Positions 22,453-28,591 of a stretch of DNA of 35,128 nucleotides are shown one piece after another. How positions within the stretch are numbered: the first letter of the stretch is position 1; each line of letters begins with the position of its first letter. Made by a program: the position numbers and the translations under genes. Location: positions 1-35,128 of the IMG/VR virus record IMGVR_UViG_3300045977_000131, one strand, 5' to 3'. A model generated the notes under the pieces. It had not been told where the DNA came from, ran no database searches, and saw nothing but the letters and a program-made list of their open reading frames with translations. This stretch comes from a virus.

Positions 22453-22616
22453 AGCAGATCCCTCTTGTAAGCGCCCGCCTTGCTGAGCGCCTGCCGCTTA
22501 CGGCAGCAGTCGCGGCACGACGGGTTGCGGCCGTCTCGCGTGCTGGTACAGCGCCCGAAATGCACTACGTTCTTCGGCGTCTTGCAGCCGGCGCAGGTCT
22601 TCTTGGGAAATTCCAC
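22449..22616 (-). CDS. Small zinc-finger protein upstream of RusA
   Basis: The 55-residue product (VEFPKKTCAGCKTPKNVVHF, then TSTRDGRNPSCRDCCRKRQ, ending GAYKRDLL) has two C-x2-C pairs plus an extra Cys. This matches a zinc ribbon of the type found in small phage HNH-associated and nucleic-acid-binding proteins. GTG start at 22616; a good GAGGATGA lies just upstream. Its TGA overlaps the GTG of RusA. A competing frame from the ATG at 22620 gives 40 residues without motifs. Confidence 0.6.
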   Translation of the reverse strand: MEFPKKTCAGCKTPKNVVHFGRCTSTRDGRNPSCRDCCRKRQALSKAGAYKRDLL

Positions 22617-22635
22617 TCATCCATCCTCACAATCA

Positions 22636-22700
22636 GCCGGGGCTTTCACCCCGGCCAACCGTCACAGAATCCTCAGGGTCTATGCGTAGGGCCGCTACGC
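22636..22700 (-). other. Two tandem hairpins between YqaJ-type nuclease and zinc protein
   Basis: GCGTAG (22684-22689) pairs with CTACGC (22695-22700), and GCCGGGG (22636-22642) pairs with CCCCGGC (22649-22655, loop CTTTCA). No T-run follows either on the minus strand, so they are not classical terminators. They may be an mRNA-processing or attenuation element. A 10-codon ORF (MKLLTGANRA) starts at the nuclease stop and runs into the first hairpin. Confidence 0.5.
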
Positions 22701-22723
22701 GCGGTTTGCTCCGGTGAGCAATT

Positions 22724-23446
22724 TCATGCGCTCTTCCCGCTGTTGACGGCCGCTAAGCTGTCCTTCAGCGCCCGAATGATTGCTTCGCGCGAGAACTCGT
22801 CATCGTTGGGCGATGGCTTCTCCGGCATCCCGTACTTATCCAGGTATTCCTTCCACAGCCGCTCCAGTTCGTCGCAGAACTCCAGAACCAGCGGTTCCAT
22901 CTTGGCGATGAACTTCTCGTCACGCTCGGACCTGTGGACCGCTCGCGGCATACCATCGGGCGAATAGGACAACAGGTCGTTCCATTTGCGATTGGCGACC
23001 CATAACTGAGACTGGACCTGTATGCGGTGTTCCTCGTATGCAGCGCCGGACATCAGCAAATAACCGACGTGTACGGCCGGTTTTGGTATTTTCACTTCGA
23101 GCATTCCGTCATCGCCCACAAGGCGGTCAGGTGAAGCGCCGTACCGCCCGCAATCTGACGATATGAAGCCGACCTTCTCCGTGGTCACATCGCCCTGAAA
23201 CTCGTAATACGCGACCGCCTCCGGCTCTTTGTCCGATCCGCGCTCCATCCATGACGTTTTGAAGTCGGTATTGGGAAGCCCCGTGGCGCGCTCGGCAATA
23301 AGTTCCAGCCGGTACATTTCGGCCTGCTTCGACGGGTTGCCCGTGGGCGTCACAATGCGGTGAAACTGGCTGGCCGTGGGCTTGCCAACACGAACCTCCA
23401 TCCATTGCGGACTGCCCTGAACGATGTCCTTGTAAATGACGGGCAC
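22724..23446 (-). CDS. YqaJ/lambda-exonuclease-type recombination nuclease
   Basis: The 240-residue protein fits the YqaJ viral recombinase family, which degrades one strand of double-stranded DNA to feed strand annealing. Early residues VQGSPQWMEVRVGKPTASQF are the family opening. ERGSDKEPEAVAYYE carries the first catalytic Glu. GASPDRLVGDDGMLEVKIPK carries the PD-(D/E)xK core, with Asp in SPDRLV and the E-x-K in LEVK. The EEHRIQVQSQLWVANRKWND region supplies the later Gln. It starts with GTG 3 bases after the ERF stop, giving an ERF-exonuclease pair functionally like Red. Confidence 0.85.
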   Translation of the reverse strand: MPVIYKDIVQGSPQWMEVRVGKPTASQFHRIVTPTGNPSKQAEMYRLELIAERATGLPNTDFKTSWMERGSDKEPEAVAYYEFQGDVTTEKVGFISSDCGRYGASPDRLVGDDGMLEVKIPKPAVHVGYLLMSGAAYEEHRIQVQSQLWVANRKWNDLLSYSPDGMPRAVHRSERDEKFIAKMEPLVLEFCDELERLWKEYLDKYGMPEKPSPNDDEFSREAIIRALKDSLAAVNSGKSA

Positions 23447-23448
23447 GT

Positions 23449-24174
23449 TTACGCCCGCATCTTTCTGCGCTTGTCGGCAATCGCGCTCATGGCCTTCTTG
23501 TAATCGCGCTTCAGAATGGTCCGAACGCTGGTTGCGTTCATCACTTCGAGGAACTTCTTCACGTCGGACCCGGTGTCAGCAAGGCCCGTCTCGATGTCCT
23601 GAGCCTCGTCATTGCTCACCGGCTCCAAGCTGTTCCCGTCTTGATCGTCGCCCTCGGTGACCAGGTTAAAGAACATATTGGTCAGCGCCCGACGCGCATA
23701 ACTGACGGTGGAGATAACGGACTGTGCGCCGTTCTTCGATCCGCTGTTGTCGAGCGGCAGAGTGATTTCCTTGGTCTCGCTGTGGCCGTCACGGTGCGTT
23801 AGCCGGCAAGTCACGCGCACGCCCTTATCGGTTGCGCTGCTGTCGAAGGACATGGCGAAACCTTCGCCGGCGAGGAACGGCCTCACCAGCTTGTCGATGT
23901 CTTCGAGCTTGGCGTATGGGCCGTGGTGACTCTTGCCGCGCTTCGGGATCGGCGGCAGCTTCGCGGTCAGATTGGACAGCGCGGCAAAGAACTTCGTGCG
24001 CCGCTCATCCGCCACAACGCGCTCCTGCATGTCGAGAAGCGCCTTCATCTTCTCCGGGTCAAACCTGGGATCAGCGGCAACGTGCGCGATGACCTCCAGC
24101 AGGTTTGAGGGTTGAACCGCAGGCGTCATGTCCTTCGCCTGCGTTAACGTCAGTTGCGTGTTTTCAGAATCCAT
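23449..24174 (-). CDS. erf: ERF-family single-strand annealing protein
   Basis: The 241-residue product matches the Essential Recombination Function family. A variable N-terminus leads to DPRFDPEKMKALLDMQERV and FFAALSNLTAKLPPI. Then come SHHGPYAKLEDIDKLVRPF, FAMSFDSSATDKGVRVTCRL, THRDGHSETKEI and AQSVISTVSYARRALTNMFF. The tail is acidic then basic (KRDYKKAMSAIADKRRKM). It anneals complementary single strands and pairs with the exonuclease downstream. The ATG at 24174 is taken because upstream sequence is non-coding and holds a terminator-like hairpin. That hairpin implies expression by its own signal or by antitermination. Confidence 0.85.
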   Translation of the reverse strand: MDSENTQLTLTQAKDMTPAVQPSNLLEVIAHVAADPRFDPEKMKALLDMQERVVADERRTKFFAALSNLTAKLPPIPKRGKSHHGPYAKLEDIDKLVRPFLAGEGFAMSFDSSATDKGVRVTCRLTHRDGHSETKEITLPLDNSGSKNGAQSVISTVSYARRALTNMFFNLVTEGDDQDGNSLEPVSNDEAQDIETGLADTGSDVKKFLEVMNATSVRTILKRDYKKAMSAIADKRRKMRA

Positions 24175-24178
24175 AAGT

Positions 24179-24208
24179 TCAAAAAGAGGCGGGCCGGTTA
24201 GACCCGCC
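24179..24208 (-). terminator. Terminator-like hairpin upstream of ERF (minus strand)
   Basis: Read on the minus strand, GGCGGG (24208-24203) pairs with CCCGCC (24193-24188) and is followed by CTCTTTTTG (24187-24179). That is a good stem plus T-run, only a few bases before the ERF start. A second hairpin, GCAGGC (24232-24237) with GCCTGC (24243-24248), lies just upstream of it. Together they could form an attenuator controlling recombination genes. Confidence 0.65.
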
Positions 24209-24274
24209 GGAGTAAGAGACTGAACCCGAATGCAGGCAAGGGGCCTGCGGCCCAATCGGCACGGTTGCCGAAAC

Positions 24275-24454
24275 CTAAATCACCACGTCAATCAGGGCCT
24301 CGCAGTCGCACCCCGTCACGAGCACGGTCCGGAAGGGCCTGCGCCCCATGCCGAAGAGCGCGCGGGCCTCCTGATGGCATTCGAGGCAGCAGAGTTCGGG
24401 TCCGACGGAGCGCCCGTTGTCGTCGATGTCCACGTCCGCGAGGGTGACCGTCAT
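24275..24454 (-). CDS. Small cysteine-rich protein
   Basis: The 59-residue product (MTVTLADVDIDDNGRSVGPE, then CCLECHQEARALFGMG and TGCDCEALI) has C-x2-C and C-x-C with a His, enough for one zinc site. ATG overlaps the stop of the upstream gene (ATGA). It precedes the hairpins before ERF. Function unknown. Confidence 0.5.
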   Translation of the reverse strand: MTVTLADVDIDDNGRSVGPELCCLECHQEARALFGMGRRPFRTVLVTGCDCEALIDVVI

Positions 24455-24759
24455 ACCGCCGCCCTCTGTCTTTCCTGAAACCGCGCTTCCATCCACTCGG
24501 TGCGCCGCTCCCGCGATCCCCAGCAGTCGCCGGGGCACTCGTTGTAGAGGTAGCCCACGATTGCGGGCAGGGCCTTCAGGCTGTCGCTATCGGCCAACGA
24601 AATCGCCATCCCGAGCTTGTTGTCGATGCAGGCGGCAAGGAAACTGCCCGTTGGCCGGCCAGTCTCGACATAGGCGTCAATGCTTTCCTTTAGGGCGTCC
24701 GGCAGTTCGATGCCGCGAAAGATGTACTGCGCGGTCTTGATTCGCTTCAGTGGTCTCAT
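24451..24759 (-). CDS. Hypothetical protein, helical
   Basis: The 102-residue product begins MRPLKRIKTAQYIFRGIELP, a short basic strand, followed by DALKESIDAYVETGRPTGSF, a helix turn that leads to LAACIDNKLGMAISLADSD. The layout suggests a small ribbon-helix-helix-like or phage regulatory fold, but motifs are too weak for a firm call. A later NECPGDCWGSRERRTEWM adds two Cys. The start at 24759 overlaps the upstream stop (TAATG). Function unknown. Confidence 0.45.
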   Translation of the reverse strand: MRPLKRIKTAQYIFRGIELPDALKESIDAYVETGRPTGSFLAACIDNKLGMAISLADSDSLKALPAIVGYLYNECPGDCWGSRERRTEWMEARFQERQRAAV

Positions 24760-24950
24760 TAGAATTCTCCTTCCCAAAACTCCGCCTCAATCTCCGCGTG
24801 TTTGTCGCGCTCCGTCGCCCCCGAGACGCAGCGATCGCAGCGGCCGTCCTCGGACAGCGAATAGCATTCGGCGGGGCATGTGGCGCACTCCAAGAGCGGC
24901 TCGCACTCCGCTTCCGGCCCGATGTGGCGCTCGTAGTAGAGGGCGATCAT
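24759..24950 (-). CDS. Small cysteine-rich zinc-ribbon-like protein
   Basis: The 63-residue product contains CEPLLECATCPAECYSL followed by GRCDRCVSG. Several Cys pairs (C-x2-C, C-x3-C, C-x2-C) can hold one or two zinc ions. The acidic tail (HAEIEAEFWEGEF) is unlike a DNA-binding surface, so a protein-binding role may be more likely. ATG at 24950 overlaps the upstream stop (ATGA). Confidence 0.5.
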   Translation of the reverse strand: MIALYYERHIGPEAECEPLLECATCPAECYSLSEDGRCDRCVSGATERDKHAEIEAEFWEGEF

Positions 24951-25261
24951 TTCAGCAGGTCCGCCATTTCATCGAAGTACATGTCGAATTCGTTGCTGGA
25001 GCAGGCGCGCTCTCGAGCGATTTCAAAAACCTTCTTGAACTTGGCGTCATTGCGCGACACGCCGTAACGCTTCTCAAGCGATGCGATGAACCTGTCTTCA
25101 GAGTCGCGCGACTTCCGATTCTCTTCGGCCCGTATCTCGCGCTTCTTGGCATCAATGGCGTCATCGTTTGCTTTCAGTTGGGCCTTGAGTTCGACGCGCT
25201 GATTCCGCAGTTGCGCCAGATCTTTTTCCAATGTCTTTTCCAGCTTCGTCTTGTCGCTCAC
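24947..25261 (-). CDS. Coiled-coil protein with globular end
   Basis: The 104-residue product starts as coiled coil (TKLEKTLEKDLAQLRNQRVE, KAQLKANDDAIDAKKREIR). It ends in a short helical domain (RFIASLEKRYGVSRNDAKFK, FEIARERACSSNEFDMYFDE). The GTG at 25261 is preferred because it overlaps the stop of the small membrane ORF upstream (GTGA). No family is recognised. Confidence 0.5.
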   Translation of the reverse strand: MSDKTKLEKTLEKDLAQLRNQRVELKAQLKANDDAIDAKKREIRAEENRKSRDSEDRFIASLEKRYGVSRNDAKFKKVFEIARERACSSNEFDMYFDEMADLLK

Positions 25262-25383
25262 ATCAACCTCCAAAGCACCACCATCACCCACGCATCAGCC
25301 GCCAGCGCCACAACCGGAAGCGCCATGCGGCGTATCGCCAGTCGAAGCGCGTCATTCCGCCGAGGGGTCAGGTAGATGGTCAT
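25258..25383 (-). CDS. Small membrane protein, 41 residues
   Basis: Product: MTIYLTPRRNDALRLAIRR followed by MALPVVALAADAWVMVVLW and RLM. A basic N-terminus and one hydrophobic helix indicate a single-span inner-membrane peptide with the positive end inside. Both ends are coupled to neighbours by overlaps (ATGA, GTGA), supporting real translation. Confidence 0.45.
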   Translation of the reverse strand: MTIYLTPRRNDALRLAIRRMALPVVALAADAWVMVVLWRLM

Positions 25384-25478
25384 TGCTGGCCTTTCTTTGA
25401 GCGTTCAACCGATCGCTTGGCCGCGTCCAGAAAGCCCTGAACGGCATGAAGCTGCCGCTCTTCTAGCCATTGCAGCAA
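25380..25478 (-). CDS. Small helical ORF, TTG start
   Basis: The 32-residue frame LLQWLEERQLHAVQGFLDA then AKRSVERSKKGQQ reads as an amphipathic helix with a basic tail, and its TGA overlaps the ATG of the next gene. The only start is TTG without a clear ribosome binding site, so it might also be read by coupling from the gene that ends at 25494. Confidence 0.35.
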   Translation of the reverse strand: MLQWLEERQLHAVQGFLDAAKRSVERSKKGQQ

Positions 25479-25493
25479 GATTGAGCATCATGG

Positions 25494-25709
25494 CTATTTC
25501 GACTCCGTGGCCATGGGGGCGAGACATCCACGGAAGGGGCACGGCTTCTTTTCCATCATCGCGAGCGCGTGATTGGAAGCGTGGTGCCTGTCAAATGGAT
25601 AGAAGTCCCTGTCTGCCAGAAGTTCTTCCATCAGCTTCGCGTGCTTGGCAAGTTGCGTTCTGGCACGACGATCAGCCGTCTTGTAGTCTCGATTAGTACC
25701 TAAAGCCAT
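25494..25709 (-). CDS. Small hypothetical protein
   Basis: The 71-residue product from MALGTNRDYKTADRRARTQL continues AKHAKLMEELLADRDFYPFD and KKPCPFRGCLAPMATESK. GGAAGGGAG lies about 12 bases upstream. The CPFRGC turn near the C-terminus suggests a disulfide or a half metal site. It follows a single-span membrane ORF by 2 bases. Function unknown. Confidence 0.45.
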   Translation of the reverse strand: MALGTNRDYKTADRRARTQLAKHAKLMEELLADRDFYPFDRHHASNHALAMMEKKPCPFRGCLAPMATESK

Positions 25710-25711
25710 AT

Positions 25712-25828
25712 TCAAACCGCTCCCTTCCTGACAAACGTCCACCAGATCCAAATTGCGAGAAGCGTGCCACCGGCCAGCAGGGCTTGCTTCACGACAGAAA
25801 CCGCGACCGTCAAGTTCAGTTCGACCAT
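25712..25828 (-). CDS. Small single-span membrane protein, 38 residues
   Basis: Product: MVELNLTVAVSVVKQALLA then GGTLLAIWIWWTFVRKGAV. The hydrophobic segment and the RK after it indicate a short membrane peptide. It is the first of two such peptides in the operon. A 22-codon GTG frame (VVALPNDSRTERNARG...) ends overlapping its ATG and may be a leader. Confidence 0.5.
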   Translation of the reverse strand: MVELNLTVAVSVVKQALLAGGTLLAIWIWWTFVRKGAV

Positions 25829-25876
25829 GTAGACGCACCTCGGGCGTTGCGTTCAGTTCTGGAATCGTTCGGCAGG

Positions 25877-25908
25877 GCCACCACGCTCTAACCACCGCGC
25901 TCCAGCCT
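25877..25908. repeat. Two-block repeat element, copy 1
   Basis: GCCACCACGCTCT (13 bases) and CGCTCCAGCCT (11 bases) are separated by 8 bases here and by 7 in copy 2 at 27261-27291. Here the element lies in the gap between two minus-strand genes. Confidence 0.6.
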
Positions 25909-25910
25909 GG

Positions 25911-26123
25911 TTAAACTGTTTCCAAAAACCAGCTTTTCAGGGACTCAACCCGATTAGCCTTACCGGCTCTTTCGAGTTGCTCCCATGTAATCGCGCCTTG
26001 CAGAACCAGATCGTGTGCCGCCTGATAACAGGGACGGCACAAGCCGCGCACTCCGCCGTCCCTCTGACACCGCCTCGTAAGGCAGCGCGGACGGCTTGCG
26101 ACGGCCACAGTTCTTTCACGCAC
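25911..26123 (-). CDS. Small RGLC..HY-type zinc protein, paralog B
   Basis: The 70-residue product carries RCLTRRCQRDGGVRGLCRPC followed by YQAAHDLVLQGAITWEQLE and AGKANRVESLKSWFLETV. C...C...RGLC..C gives a four-cysteine zinc site. The rest (AAHDLV..G.ITWEQLE.AGKA) is a helical region shared with two paralogs nearby at 26116 and 26444. GTG at 26123 overlaps the end of its neighbour; a GTG at 26108 is an alternative. Position at the promoter-proximal end of the operon fits a regulator, but this is inferred. Confidence 0.6.
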   Translation of the reverse strand: MRERTVAVASRPRCLTRRCQRDGGVRGLCRPCYQAAHDLVLQGAITWEQLERAGKANRVESLKSWFLETV

Positions 26124-26325
26124 GGGCTTTGCTCTCTTCAAGAAACCAATCGGAGGCCAGCGTCCGTGCTCCGGCCTTTCCCGCCTCCTGTAATTTCTTC
26201 CAGCTCGTGCGACCGTCCTTGACGAGCTGTCTTGCTGATTCGTAGTGCTTCCGGCACAGCCCCCGGCACACCGGCGAATTGCCGCATGGGGGAAACATAC
26301 AAACCGCATGTGTCAATTTACGCAT
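26116..26325 (-). CDS. Small RGLC..HY-type zinc protein, paralog A (first gene of the operon)
   Basis: The 69-residue product begins MRKLTHAVCMFPPCGNSPVC and continues RGLCRKHYESARQLVKDG, TSWKKLQEAGKAGARTL and SDWFLEESKARA. C-x4-C...RGLC..HY supplies Cys/His ligands. The family (C...C..P..RGLC..HY..A..LV..G.TSW..L) is common in phages, with unknown function. It is the first gene after the promoter at 26368-26396, with a leader of about 35 bases. Its divergent partner at 26444 is a paralog. Confidence 0.65.
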   Translation of the reverse strand: MRKLTHAVCMFPPCGNSPVCRGLCRKHYESARQLVKDGRTSWKKLQEAGKAGARTLASDWFLEESKARA

Positions 26326-26367
26326 GATTCAAAGCTCCGAATACAGACGATTACAGCAACTTGCAGG

Positions 26368-26396
26368 GTTATACACGTGGATGGCCTACGATGCAA
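26368..26396 (-). promoter_or_regulatory. Sigma-70 promoter of the long minus-strand operon
   Basis: On the minus strand TTGCAT (26396-26391) and TATAAC (26373-26368) are separated by exactly 17 bases. The -10 box lies 42 bases ahead of the first start codon at 26325. No other comparably good promoter is seen for this operon of about 11 kb. Confidence 0.72.
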
Positions 26397-26443
26397 GCCT
26401 AAAATGTAGATTTATTCGGAGACCTTCTGAAACACTGTGCGAC

Positions 26444-26731
26444 ATGACGACTGAGGACCGATGCCTATTTCCAAAGTGCGAGAATCCGCCGGCCAGTCGC
26501 GGGCTTTGCAAGAACCACTACCAGATGGCTCATGACAAGGTTAAGCAGGGAAAGACATCATGGGAGGCTCTGGAGAAAGCAGGGAAAGCGAATCCGCGTC
26601 AGGTCAAGGAGGGATCGTGGTTCGAGGAAAAGCCTACAGGGGGGAGTAAGAAAAAATCGTTTGGGATGAATGGGCCAGCGCGCGTCATCGGAGACATCAC
26701 GTACCTCTTCAAAGAACGCAAAAGCACCTAA
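26444..26731 (+). CDS. Small RGLC..HY-type zinc protein, paralog C (divergent)
   Basis: The 95-residue product from MTTEDRCLFPKCENPPASRG continues LCKNHYQMAHDKVKQGKTSW, EALEKAGKANPRQVKEGSWF, then a longer basic tail (GGSKKKSFGMNGPARVIGD). It is clearly related to the two minus-strand neighbours, with the strongest match to paralog A. The ATG at 26444 begins the conserved region; longer upstream frames run through the promoter region and lack coding character. A plus-strand -10-like TAAAAT lies near 26400 but without a good -35. Confidence 0.65.
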   Translation: MTTEDRCLFPKCENPPASRGLCKNHYQMAHDKVKQGKTSWEALEKAGKANPRQVKEGSWFEEKPTGGSKKKSFGMNGPARVIGDITYLFKERKST

Positions 26732-26806
26732 CGCACGCTGCCCCTTCCGGCCTGCGGCAATGATGAGCCGTCCCATGCCGTCAGCAAGCGCGTCTGTGTC
26801 TCTATT

Positions 26807-26878
26807 GTGCTCGGCGTGCTTGCCTTCGCCGTCGTGTACTTCCTCACGGGGAAGTCCGCGATGATCCTGGTATCGTGA
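26807..26878 (+). CDS. Small hydrophobic ORF, start uncertain
   Basis: The frame reads VLGVLAFAVVYFLTGKSAM then ILVS, a single membrane span. Its TGA overlaps the GTG of the next gene. The frame is open and coding-like upstream (SHAVSKRVCVSI) back to the stop of the preceding gene, but no ATG is available, so the true start could be earlier or the frame could be a remnant. Confidence 0.35.
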   Translation: MLGVLAFAVVYFLTGKSAMILVS

Positions 26879-27195
26879 AGATCAAGATAGCGGCCATTGC
26901 TCTTGCCGCGCTCTACTTTATCGGAATGACCGTCTGGAACGTCACGCATCCCGACCCACCAAGGCCGGATCGCGGCGGTATATTCACGGTCAGCGAGTAC
27001 CGGATCTACAGGGCGCTCCGGGATACTCCCGAAAAGGACCATCCGAAACTGCCGATTACAATGGGCGGCAGCCTTCACAGCATGATGTTCATTGCTGGAC
27101 AGGTGGAGGACAACTTGAGAAACGGACGCCGGCTGACCGGCATCGCATCACATGAGATTCGCTATTCCTACAACTGGAACGGCGAGACTGAATAG
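26875..27195 (+). CDS. Membrane-anchored or secreted hypothetical protein
   Basis: The 106-residue product has a signal-anchor start (VKIKIAAIALAALYFIGM) followed by a periplasm-like soluble part: SEYRIYRALRDTPEKDHPK, PITMGGSLHSMMFIAGQVED and HEIRYSYNWNGETE. The GTG overlaps the stop of the hydrophobic ORF before it. No domain is recognised. A superinfection-exclusion or envelope role is a guess from topology. Confidence 0.5.
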   Translation: MKIKIAAIALAALYFIGMTVWNVTHPDPPRPDRGGIFTVSEYRIYRALRDTPEKDHPKLPITMGGSLHSMMFIAGQVEDNLRNGRRLTGIASHEIRYSYNWNGETE

Positions 27196-27222
27196 CAATC
27201 CGACGAAGGTGTTATTTCGCGC

Positions 27223-27252
27223 TTGACACGCTAGCGCCCTTGCGTCTACCTT
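27223..27252 (+). promoter_or_regulatory. Sigma-70 promoter of the right plus-strand operon
   Basis: TTGACA (27223-27228) is a perfect -35. TACCTT (27247-27252) follows after an 18-base spacer. The gene at 27307 starts about 55 bases downstream, leaving room for the hairpin leader described next. Confidence 0.55.
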
Positions 27253-27260
27253 AGCCGCGA

Positions 27261-27291
27261 GCCACCACGCTCTGCCACTTCGCTCCAGCCT
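27261..27291. repeat. Two-block repeat element, copy 2
   Basis: GCCACCACGCTCT and CGCTCCAGCCT, as in copy 1 at 25877-25908, here directly downstream of the promoter at 27223 and running into the hairpin that covers the ribosome binding site of the next gene. Confidence 0.6.
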
Positions 27292-27305
27292 CTAACGGAG
27301 GCTGG
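27285..27305 (+). promoter_or_regulatory. Leader hairpin sequestering the ribosome binding site
   Basis: CCAGCCTC (27285-27292) pairs perfectly with GAGGCTGG (27298-27305) around a five-base loop. The GGAGG ribosome binding site is inside the 3' arm, and the ATG (27307) follows after one base. If folded it would block initiation, so translation of the next gene could be regulated. Confidence 0.6.
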
Positions 27306-27306
27306 A

Positions 27307-27522
27307 ATGTCCGACAGTCAGACCGAACAATCTACACACCACTCCGGCATCCGCTCGGGCGCCGGGCATGTCGCGTACTGCAACCTGTGCGGCATACCCA
27401 AGTATCCCTGCGCCCTGCATGAAGACGCGGTTCGCATCCTCCGCGAGCACCGCGAGACGCAAGAGCACCAGCTACAGCTCTCCTGTTACCAGACTTCCGG
27501 CAAGCGCGAGGGGAGCCGATGA
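27307..27522 (+). CDS. Small hypothetical protein with CxxC
   Basis: The 71-residue product includes SGIRSGAGHVAYCNLCGIP, then KYPCALHEDAVRILREHRE and LSCYQTSGKREGSR. C-x2-C plus C-x2-H can bind zinc. It is the first gene after the promoter at 27223, and its stop overlaps the ATG of a truncated gene (ATGA). Function unknown. Confidence 0.5.
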   Translation: MSDSQTEQSTHHSGIRSGAGHVAYCNLCGIPKYPCALHEDAVRILREHRETQEHQLQLSCYQTSGKREGSR

Positions 27523-27572
27523 AGAAGCCCGTCGAGTCCATCCGAATGAATGACGCTGCCCGTGAGGCCGGC
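27519..27572 (+). pseudogene. First 18 codons of a truncated plus-strand gene
   Basis: MKKPVESIRMNDAAREAG starts in an ATGA overlap with the preceding gene, as real genes here do. At about 27572 it runs into antisense sequence of integrase A, so everything after codon 18 is lost. The original gene cannot be identified. Confidence 0.6.
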
Positions 27573-27917
27573 GTGCTGGACATACTCTTCAATCTTCGCC
27601 GTCTTGATGCTCGCCAAAGTCATGTATCCGAAGAACGGGTTAATGTGCTTCTCGAAGTTCCGCTTCAGGTCTTTGAGGCTGGCCCGCTTCTTAATGGCGT
27701 AGTTCCGCTCCATGTCGGCGGCAATCTCTTTAAACAGGCATCGGCCCGTCCGGTGAGTGATCGGCGCGCCCTGCGCCAGCATCCCTTCGAGCCGCTTCAG
27801 TTCGTCACAGGCGGCTTGATAGTCGGTCGTCTCGGCGCTCCGGGGGCGCTGCTTGCCGTCGATCATGGGGGCTATCCACCAGAACGGCGAGTCTTTACGG
27901 CGGTAAGGCTTACTCAT
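27573..27917 (-). pseudogene. Tyrosine recombinase A, 3'-truncated
   Basis: About 115 residues of a phage integrase N-terminal half remain. RRKDSPFWWIAPMIDGKQRP is the usual arm-binding opening, then ETTDYQAACDELKRLEGML. The core-binding domain begins LFKEIAADMERNYAIKKRAS and ends NPFFGYMTLASIKTAKIEE. After YVQH the sequence becomes antisense to the truncated gene at 27519. The whole catalytic domain, with its Arg, His and Tyr residues, is missing, so it cannot be active. Its own promoter remains upstream at 27927. Orientation is convergent with the truncated plus-strand gene, so one deletion could have removed both 3' ends. Confidence 0.8.
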
Positions 27918-27926
27918 GGGCCGGGA

Positions 27927-27954
27927 ACTATACCACCCCGCCCCTGCGAGGTGG
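27927..27954 (-). promoter_or_regulatory. Promoter of integrase A, near-leaderless
   Basis: On the minus strand TATAGT (27932-27927) lies only 9 bases before the ATG, so transcription would start within a few bases of the start codon. CCACCT sits 16 bases upstream as a weak -35. The layout and sequence resemble the promoter of integrase B at 29437. Confidence 0.5.
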
Positions 27955-27958
27955 CGGG

Positions 27959-28591
27959 ATGAGCATACCGGGACCGATGGGCAAACTCATGGGCGAAGTG
28001 GACGCGATGGTCGAGGATCGAATCATCCGGGAACGGCTCAAGGCTCCCTTCCCGTGGTTCGGCGGCAAGTCTCGTGTCGCTGACCTCGTGTGGCAACGGT
28101 TTGGCGATGTCCCTAACTACATCGAGCCGTTCGCCGGTTCGCTGGCCGTCCTGCTGGCCCGTCCGCACGATCCGCACACCGAGACAATCAACGACCTTGA
28201 CTGCATGGTGGCGAACTTCTGGCGGGCGCTTTCCGCCGATCCTGACGCCGTTGCTCAGTATGCCGACTGGCCGCCTTACATGGACAGCCGAACGGAGGGC
28301 CTTTATGCAGCGGACTCGCTTTCCGTAGCGGCCGAAGTGCGCCATTGGGCCATCGAGAACGGGAATAACCGGCTGCTCAGAATCGCGCTGTGTGGCTACG
28401 AAGGCGAGCACGACCTGCCGGGCTGGGATTGTGTGGAGTGGAAGGCCAAAGGCGGATACGGCTCGCAGGGCAAAGGAACCGGGCGGGAAAACGCTGGCCG
28501 GGAACGCATCTGGTTTTCGCCGCACTGTCTTGCGGTCAAGCGGCAACAGGAAGTCTTCGACTTCACAAGCGGCTGCGAGGCGGGGCGATGA
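27959..28591 (+). CDS. DNA adenine methyltransferase (D12/Dam-like) with internal deletion
   Basis: The 210-residue product keeps the N-terminal SAM-binding part (APFPWFGGKSRVADLVW, then YIEPFAGSLAVLLARP and INDLDCMVANFWRAL) and the C-terminal part of the family (SVAAEVRHWAIENG, then RIALCGYEGEHDLPGW and WKAKGGYG, RERIWFSPHC). Relatives are about 300 residues. Between YADW and PPYMDS roughly 90 residues are missing, including the target-recognition region. The join gives DWPPY in place of the catalytic DPPY. The deletion is in frame, so a protein could still be made, but methylation is unlikely. The ATG abuts the promoter of integrase A. Its TGA overlaps the next gene start. Confidence 0.75.
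   Translation: MSIPGPMGKLMGEVDAMVEDRIIRERLKAPFPWFGGKSRVADLVWQRFGDVPNYIEPFAGSLAVLLARPHDPHTETINDLDCMVANFWRALSADPDAVAQYADWPPYMDSRTEGLYAADSLSVAAEVRHWAIENGNNRLLRIALCGYEGEHDLPGWDCVEWKAKGGYGSQGKGTGRENAGRERIWFSPHCLAVKRQQEVFDFTSGCEAGR

Noticed and set aside
26728-27078. 116-residue minus-strand ORF
   Set aside because: Antisense of the plus-strand signal-anchor protein and the hydrophobic ORF, which show membrane segments and stop/start coupling; the minus frame has no such support.
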